From: Paenibacillus alginolyticus DSM 5050 = NBRC 15375
GTDB taxonomy: Bacteria > Bacillota > Bacilli > Paenibacillales > NBRC-103111
Direction of reading: 5' to 3'
Assembly (NCBI RefSeq): GCF_000422905.1
Contig: NZ_AUGY01000040.1
Location: 1 to 64,000 of the forward strand
DNA: 64,000 nucleotides
Part shown: positions 60,232 to 64,000 of the stretch, piece after piece
Numbering within the stretch: the stretch's first letter is position 1
How the letters are laid out: each line of letters starts with the position of its first letter
The notes under the pieces: model-generated
Told to the model about the DNA's origin: nothing
What the model saw: the letters and a program-made list of their open reading frames with translations, nothing else
The model's database searches: none
Program-made: the position numbers and the translations under genes

Positions 60232-61224
60232 TCATCCTGCTGCTTCCGTGGTCAAATCTATACTCCCGCTCACATCGTTACTTGTATTATTGGCAGCTGC
60301 TGATGGAAGCTTCTCCCATCGTTCATGAACATTAAACCAATAAAACCAAGCTGATGGCTTCTCACGGATAACCCGCTCCATGAACGCATTCAAAAGCAAG
60401 TTAGCTTCCTCACGTTCTGAACGTCCTGAACGTCCTGAACGCTCAAATTGTTCGTATAAATGCAGGGGAGTGCCAAAAACTAGCCGATGTTTAAACCCTT
60501 TGACACGATACCCGTAGAAGGGTACAACCGGCACATGATGATCAAGCGCTAACATGGCTGCACCTTCAGGCGTTCGAGTTAGTCGGTCAAATAGCCTGGA
60601 TAATGGAAAGGTCGGTCTCCAGAAGTCACCAAGGATGAAAATAACACCGCCGCTCTGCACATGCTTTTTCAATGTACGATATAGCGCAAGCGGGGGGACA
60701 CTATCGTAATCTAAGCCATTACAACCCATAGCGGCAAACTTCATATACAGGGGTTTAAGTTCGGGACTTCCCGCTGAAGCCACTGTTAAGCAATCAAATT
60801 TCTGTGTCAAATACCAATAATAGTTAAAAAAATTACCAACATGCGGTGCATAGACAATGAATCCCTTCCCCTTTGCTCGATGCTGTGCTTCTTGTAGATA
60901 TTCCTCACCTTGCACGTCAAGGTGACTAGCATGAAGCTTTTCCAATCGAGCAGAAAGGAAAAGAATTTCATAAAGGGTATAGACTACATTTTGAACATAT
61001 TGCTTGGAGATAGCCCTTAATGAACTCTTTGACATATCACCAAGTAAATCTATTAAATTGTGTTCTACTCGTTTTTGAAACCCTTTTCGGAATGCCCAAT
61101 GAAGCGCAAACGCTAACATAGAACAAAATGCCGACATCATCCATATTGGAAAAACGCGCAGAACTCTCTCGATGCGATCTAACCTTCGTTCATTCAATGT
61201 CAGCTTGGAAATCCATTCGTACAA
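60232..61224 (-). CDS. LpxL/HtrB-family acyltransferase-like protein, acidic residue missing
   Basis: 330 residues of the lauroyl/myristoyl acyltransferase (LABLAT) family. It has an N-terminal membrane helix and the [19 protein letters not shown] segment, where the catalytic His128 is present but the H-x4-D/E acidic position is Phe133. [17 protein letters not shown] and [20 protein letters not shown] blocks are otherwise typical. It begins with TTG after GGAGG. Next gene upstream encodes an OlsB-like N-acyltransferase, so it may add the second acyl chain of an aminolipid. A short Arg-Ser-Gly repeat lies near residue 265. Confidence 0.75.
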   Translation of the reverse strand: MYEWISKLTLNERRLDRIERVLRVFPIWMMSAFCSMLAFALHWAFRKGFQKRVEHNLIDLLGDMSKSSLRAISKQYVQNVVYTLYEILFLSARLEKLHASHLDVQGEEYLQEAQHRAKGKGFIVYAPHVGNFFNYYWYLTQKFDCLTVASAGSPELKPLYMKFAAMGCNGLDYDSVPPLALYRTLKKHVQSGGVIFILGDFWRPTFPLSRLFDRLTRTPEGAAMLALDHHVPVVPFYGYRVKGFKHRLVFGTPLHLYEQFERSGRSGRSEREEANLLLNAFMERVIREKPSAWFYWFNVHERWEKLPSAAANNTSNDVSGSIDLTTEAAG

Positions 61225-61244
61225 GGTAAGTCCTCCTTACCTGG

Positions 61245-62015
61245 TTAAGTAGTCAGAAAATGGCGTTTATAACGACGTGTTACCCGATCTTTTTGTAAAA
61301 TAATAAAGAAATCAACGGTCTCAAACAACTCATCATAAGCCGGATCTCCGCCAATTTCTGCCCCGAGCCATTGATAGCCTTTCATAAGAGGCGGCAGTTT
61401 ACGGAACAGCTCTTTTTCATTGGAAGCAATTTCAATTCGAGCAAGGCCAGGTATGCGATGCGTCGCAAGCGGTTCAATACCGAATCTGTCTGTTATCACC
61501 TGCTTTTGGCGCAGCATTGAGTAAATCAAATTTAGTTCCTCCAAATTGCCCACATGCACACTCGCACAACCAATTAAATGCGTATAGTTTCGCTCGCTTA
61601 TATAACCAGCAATTCCTTCCCAAAGGAGTTGAATCGCTTTTCCACCTCGATATTCGGGAGCAATACAGCTCCGTCCAAGCTCCAGCGTTTGGCTTTTCAA
61701 ATCAGAATATGCGGTTAGATCAAATTCTGTTTGGGAGTAAAATCCGATCCCGTTCAAAGCTCGATCCCCAGGCAGTAGCCGATAAGTACCGATCACTTGC
61801 TCGGTTTCGATATCTTTCACAATGAGATGATCACAATAATCGTCGTAGGCATCTTTCTCAAGCCCCTGCTCATTCAGCATCCTCATGTTCTTCTCTTCCT
61901 CGACGAAAACTTGATATCGTAGTCGCATAGCCTGCTCAATCTCTTGTGCGCTGCTTGCAAGCCTTACAGACAGCTTGGCATGCTGGGGCGCCGTATTCAG
62001 AAGTGGTCCACTCAT
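61245..62015 (-). CDS. OlsB-like N-acyltransferase (GNAT fold)
   Basis: 256 residues from ATG 62015, preceded by AAAGGCGTGAGG. The GNAT-type core is LRYQVFVEEEKNM, CDHLIVKDI, IGTYRLLPG, LELGRSCIAPEYRGG and AIQLLWEGIAGYI, which are the blocks of OlsB/hemolysin-like ornithine N-acyltransferases and PEP-CTERM-associated acyltransferases. OlsB makes lyso-ornithine lipid from ornithine and acyl-ACP. The downstream LpxL-like gene could complete a two-chain aminolipid. Ornithine is only one candidate acceptor. Confidence 0.75.
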   Translation of the reverse strand: MSGPLLNTAPQHAKLSVRLASSAQEIEQAMRLRYQVFVEEEKNMRMLNEQGLEKDAYDDYCDHLIVKDIETEQVIGTYRLLPGDRALNGIGFYSQTEFDLTAYSDLKSQTLELGRSCIAPEYRGGKAIQLLWEGIAGYISERNYTHLIGCASVHVGNLEELNLIYSMLRQKQVITDRFGIEPLATHRIPGLARIEIASNEKELFRKLPPLMKGYQWLGAEIGGDPAYDELFETVDFFIILQKDRVTRRYKRHFLTT

Positions 62016-62087
62016 CTTCCTCACGCCTTTCAACTGGAGTCTTATAACTCAAGGTTAGCAGAGGATTATTAAGTGTTCGTTTTCGTG

Positions 62088-62115
62088 TTATTAAGAATTT
62101 GTAATATTTCGTCAA
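62088..62115 (-). promoter_or_regulatory. Candidate sigma-A promoter of the acyltransferase pair
   Basis: TTGACG, a 16-bp spacer, and TAATAA on the minus strand, about 75 bp upstream of the OlsB-like start. Spacing is one base short of the optimum. Confidence 0.4.
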
Positions 62116-62162
62116 TGACGCATCCAAACATGTCATCATCATTATCTATATATTTTAGAATG

Positions 62163-62195
62163 AAAAAAAACAGAGCTCTTATTAAGAACTCTGTT
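62163..62195 (-). terminator. Terminator of the lrgAB operon
   Basis: AACAGAGTTCTT/AAGAGCTCTGTT with one mismatch on the minus strand, followed by TTTTTTTT. It lies just past lrgB and before the candidate promoter of the acyltransferases. Confidence 0.85.
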
Positions 62196-62212
62196 TCTCA
62201 GCATGCACGGCA

Positions 62213-62923
62213 TTATTTTAACCATATGTAAATGGGGATAAATAAAATCGAAGTCATAATCCCACAAATTCCCATGGATAGTCCAGCAAATCCTCCTTGC
62301 TGTTCAGAATCCTTGAATACTTTGGCTGTTCCAATGCCATGAGCCGCTGTTCCAATGCCATGAGCCGCTGTTCCAATGGCAATGCCGATCGAGATATCAT
62401 CTCTAATTCTAAACCAACTCAAAATCCGAGTGCCGAACATACTACCCAGCAGCCCAGTTAAAGTGGTTAGTACCGCTGTTAATTCAGGAATCGCGCCTAA
62501 TCGCGCGGCAATTTCAATGGAGATGGCCGAGCTTACCGATTTGGGAAGCATACTTAGGATAATGGACTGACTCCCTCCCAATAGCCCCACAATGGCTGCA
62601 CTAGCTGCAATGCCCGTAATTGAACCCGCCAAAACACTTATCATGACACGCGCCAAATTTCTGCGTATTAATTCTTTATATTTGTAAAGAGGTACGCCTA
62701 ACGCAACGGTTGCTGGCCCTAATAAAAGTGTTAGCACGTCGGCCCCTCGCTTAAAGTCCTCATAAGGAATACGAAAGCTTACTAATACAATAATAATGAA
62801 CCCCGTACAACTAAATAGAGGATGCATAAACCGCCATCGTTGGTACAACAAATTGGCTAACGCATAGCTGATTACACTTAGTGAAAGACCAAACAATGGA
62901 TGCTGCAGTATGCTATTCGCCAT
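62213..62923 (-). CDS. lrgB: LrgB/CidB-family membrane protein
   Basis: 236 residues, about seven membrane segments. Family marks are LLGPATVALGVPLYK, SMLPKSVSSAISIEI and the HGIGTA motif near the C-terminus. That motif is duplicated in frame, GTAAHGIGTAAHGIGTAKV, owing to a 21-bp tandem repeat. LrgAB/CidAB modulate murein hydrolase export and organic acid transport. AGGAG precedes the ATG and the gene overlaps lrgA by eleven bases. Confidence 0.88.
   Translation of the reverse strand: MANSILQHPLFGLSLSVISYALANLLYQRWRFMHPLFSCTGFIIIVLVSFRIPYEDFKRGADVLTLLLGPATVALGVPLYKYKELIRRNLARVMISVLAGSITGIAASAAIVGLLGGSQSIILSMLPKSVSSAISIEIAARLGAIPELTAVLTTLTGLLGSMFGTRILSWFRIRDDISIGIAIGTAAHGIGTAAHGIGTAKVFKDSEQQGGFAGLSMGICGIMTSILFIPIYIWLK
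62326..62378. repeat. 21-bp tandem duplication inside lrgB
   Basis: CTGTTCCAATGCCATGAGCCG occurs twice in a row (62326-62346 and 62347-62367), followed by a third partial copy of 11 bases. It adds seven residues (HGIGTAA) to the conserved motif. Confidence 0.9.
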
Positions 62924-63293
62924 ATTTGGTATTCTCCTGTCCTAACTTTGACGATACCCAACCAGTTACTACAAGAACAGCCACCGTTGCACCAACAGTC
63001 CCACCGCATATAGCAAGCCAATTAGCTCCAATGATCGGAATAAATGCTAGTACACCAACCGTAAACGGAATAAAAAATAGCATCATATGTCTCGTCAAAA
63101 GTGAAGCCGCTTCTTCTACCCAAGCCAATTTTATGACCTTAGTGAACAATGCCGCGGTAAAAAGAATGAGCCCGATCACGTTGCCTGGTAGGGGCAGGTG
63201 CAGGCTCATCTGAATCACATAACCTAAAAAATTAAAGCCTAATAATATAGCAAAACCGAGCATAAAATTCTCCATTCCAGCTGCTAGCAGCAC
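62913..63293 (-). CDS. lrgA: LrgA/CidA-family holin-like protein
   Basis: 126 residues with four membrane segments. Typical are MSLHLPLPGNVIGLILFTAA (proline-glycine hinge) and MLFFIPFTVGVLAF. It partners LrgB. The GTG at 63293 overlaps the TAG stop of a 33-codon upstream gene by one base, so I prefer it to the ATG at 63275, which has no ribosome binding site. The overlap implies translational coupling. Confidence 0.87.
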   Translation of the reverse strand: MLLAAGMENFMLGFAILLGFNFLGYVIQMSLHLPLPGNVIGLILFTAALFTKVIKLAWVEEAASLLTRHMMLFFIPFTVGVLAFIPIIGANWLAICGGTVGATVAVLVVTGWVSSKLGQENTKYGE

Positions 63294-63394
63294 TAACCTG
63301 AGTCTCTGTAATAATTTCGTATTTCCCTAAACATAACACAAAATATCGAGGACATAAAGATAGAAAGCAGCACTTCGGCAAGTGTAATTTCCAT
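63293..63394 (-). CDS. 33-residue membrane peptide coupled to lrgA
   Basis: ATG at 63394 follows GAGGTGATTCT, a good ribosome binding site. The product is MEITLAEVLLSIFMSSIFCV in its first 20 residues, then MFRE and a basic/aromatic tail, i.e. one hydrophobic span. Its stop shares a base with the lrgA GTG. The sequence has no family I know. It is either a real micropeptide of the lrg operon or a leader that couples lrgA translation. Confidence 0.6.
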   Translation of the reverse strand: MEITLAEVLLSIFMSSIFCVMFREIRNYYRDSG

Positions 63395-63407
63395 AGAATC
63401 ACCTCGG

Positions 63408-63436
63408 TTGACATGGGATTATGTTAATTGTATGAG
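63408..63436 (+). promoter_or_regulatory. Candidate promoter before tlp
   Basis: TTGACA, 17 bp, TATGAG on the plus strand, about 105 bp before the tlp start. In B. subtilis tlp is a forespore (sigma-G) gene, and no convincing sigma-G boxes were found, so the assignment to tlp is weak. Confidence 0.3.
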
Positions 63437-63541
63437 AGAAATCAGGGAAATTGACCTCTTTAACAATGAATAATCTGATTGACCTTGTGGAATCGTATAA
63501 CAGGATGTCAATCTATCGTCTTAAGGGAGGGAAAAAATACT

Positions 63542-63757
63542 GTGGCAAAGCCAGACAATCGCGAAGATAATCCAGCCCGTTTGCAGAACGCCATCGATCA
63601 TACGATAGCTAATTTGCACGAAGCTGAAGACTACTTGGACGAACATGCCGATGAAATAACTGCCGACGAAAAACAAAGCATCGAATCCAAGAATGAGCGC
63701 CGCAAAGAAAGTATCCGCGGCTTCATTGAGGAGAAAAAAGACGAAACGAACACATAA
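63542..63757 (+). CDS. tlp: Small acid-soluble spore protein Tlp
   Basis: 71 residues from GTG 63542, after GGGAGGG. It matches the Tlp (thioredoxin-like SASP) family: PDNREDNPARLQNAIDHTIA near the N-terminus, HEAEDYLDEHAD, and the basic IESKNERRKESIRGF. Tlp is made in the forespore and degraded on germination. Charged, no Cys. A terminator follows. With KapB it shows this is a spore-former. Confidence 0.85.
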   Translation: MAKPDNREDNPARLQNAIDHTIANLHEAEDYLDEHADEITADEKQSIESKNERRKESIRGFIEEKKDETNT

Positions 63758-63764
63758 GCAAAGT

Positions 63765-63804
63765 GAGAAGCCCCATCCTTAATTGGAAGAGGCTTCTCTT
63801 TTTT
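63765..63804 (+). terminator. Terminator of tlp
   Basis: GAGAAGCC/GGCTTCTC with an 18-nt loop, followed by TTTTTT on the plus strand. The T run abuts the stop codon of the convergent RNase Z gene. Confidence 0.85.
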
Positions 63805-64000
63805 CACCCTTTGCGCGGCACTTCAAAGCTCCAGAAATCTTTAGCTATGTAGCTGTTGCTGTGAATCTTCTGAGCCTCTTGCAGAAGCTCCATTACGGCA
63901 TCCCCCTGATAGCGCGAGCTGATATGCGTCATGATCAGCGCATTCGCGCCCGCTTCCTGAGCAGTTCTTGCCGCATCGATTGAAGTGGCATGATCAAACG
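63804..64000 (-). CDS. rnz: Ribonuclease Z, C-terminal fragment
   Basis: 65 codons run from the right edge to a TGA. The sequence FDHATSIDAARTAQEAGANA, the LIMTHISSRYQGDA metal-site segment, and ...DFWSFEVPRKG match the C-terminal end of RNase Z (tRNA 3' processing endonuclease, metallo-beta-lactamase fold). The N-terminal part with the HxHxDH motif lies beyond the window. Confidence 0.85.
   Translation of the reverse strand, partial: FDHATSIDAARTAQEAGANALIMTHISSRYQGDAVMELLQEAQKIHSNSYIAKDFWSFEVPRKG

Noticed and set aside
60232..61224. Evidence for an outer membrane or lipopolysaccharide
   Set aside because: An LpxL-fold acyltransferase alone is not enough; all other marks are of a monoderm spore-former.

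Overview
The window looks like a chromosomal segment of a low-GC, endospore-forming Firmicute, most likely a Paenibacillus or close relative. Evidence: strong AGGAGG-type ribosome binding sites with frequent GTG/TTG starts, rho-independent terminators, a spore protein of the Tlp family, the sporulation phosphorelay protein KapB, a YhcN/YlaJ-type spore lipoprotein, and Bacillus-type housekeeping proteins (YojN/YojO, YkpA, YfmR, YfmM, MrfA/MrfB, YlmA, YfhP). Nearly all genes lie on the minus strand; the only plus-strand genes are an IstB fragment at the left edge and small or single genes near 13.6, 15.2, 44.1 and 63.5 kb.

Layout. 1-420: the 3' end of an IS21-type element (IstB C-terminus plus regularly spaced terminal repeats). 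0.4-4.2 kb: AT-rich accessory genes (P-loop kinase, APH-type phosphotransferase, a methyltransferase interrupted by an in-frame stop, Nudix hydrolase, second methyltransferase). 4.4-15.4 kb: core and small genes (DinB-like, acyl-CoA thioesterase, PurT, MoxR ATPase/VWA pair, YhcN-like lipoprotein, TRIC channel, Gfo/Idh/MocA oxidoreductase, KapB, thioredoxin-like protein). 15.5-22.2 kb: three ABC-F translation-factor ATPases with an M42 aminopeptidase and a Dabb protein. 22.4-35.3 kb: a Tad/Flp type IVb pilus locus (FHA protein, prepilin peptidase, TadE/G-like proteins, Flp pilin, TadC, TadB, TadA, TadZ/CpaE), headed by a 30-codon gene absent from normal ORF calls; a Ser/Thr kinase fused to a degenerate CpaE-like domain lies upstream. 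35.4-43.6 kb: RNA methyltransferase, ABC ATPase and a DNA-repair group (endonuclease IV, Fpg, MrfB, MrfA), with a LexA-like operator at mrfA. 44.8-58.7 kb: an exopolysaccharide cluster with PelF-like glycosyltransferase, PelG-like membrane protein, NodB-type deacetylase, flippase, GT2, DUF2304, DivIVA-like and coiled-coil proteins, and an HD-GYP protein that has lost most metal ligands. 59.2-62.0 kb: YfhP and an acyltransferase pair resembling ornithine/aminolipid synthesis. 62.2-64.0 kb: LrgAB with a coupled 33-codon upstream gene, spore protein Tlp, and the C-terminus of RNase Z.

The two most interesting systems are (i) the Pel-like polysaccharide cluster, where canonical PelD/PelE/PelA are not seen and their places could be taken by a catalytically dead HD-GYP receptor, a DivIVA-like scaffold and a DUF3473-type deacetylase, and (ii) the monoderm Tad pilus locus bracketed by phospho-signalling proteins (kinase upstream, FHA last). 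All functions are inferred by reading the sequence; no database search was run.
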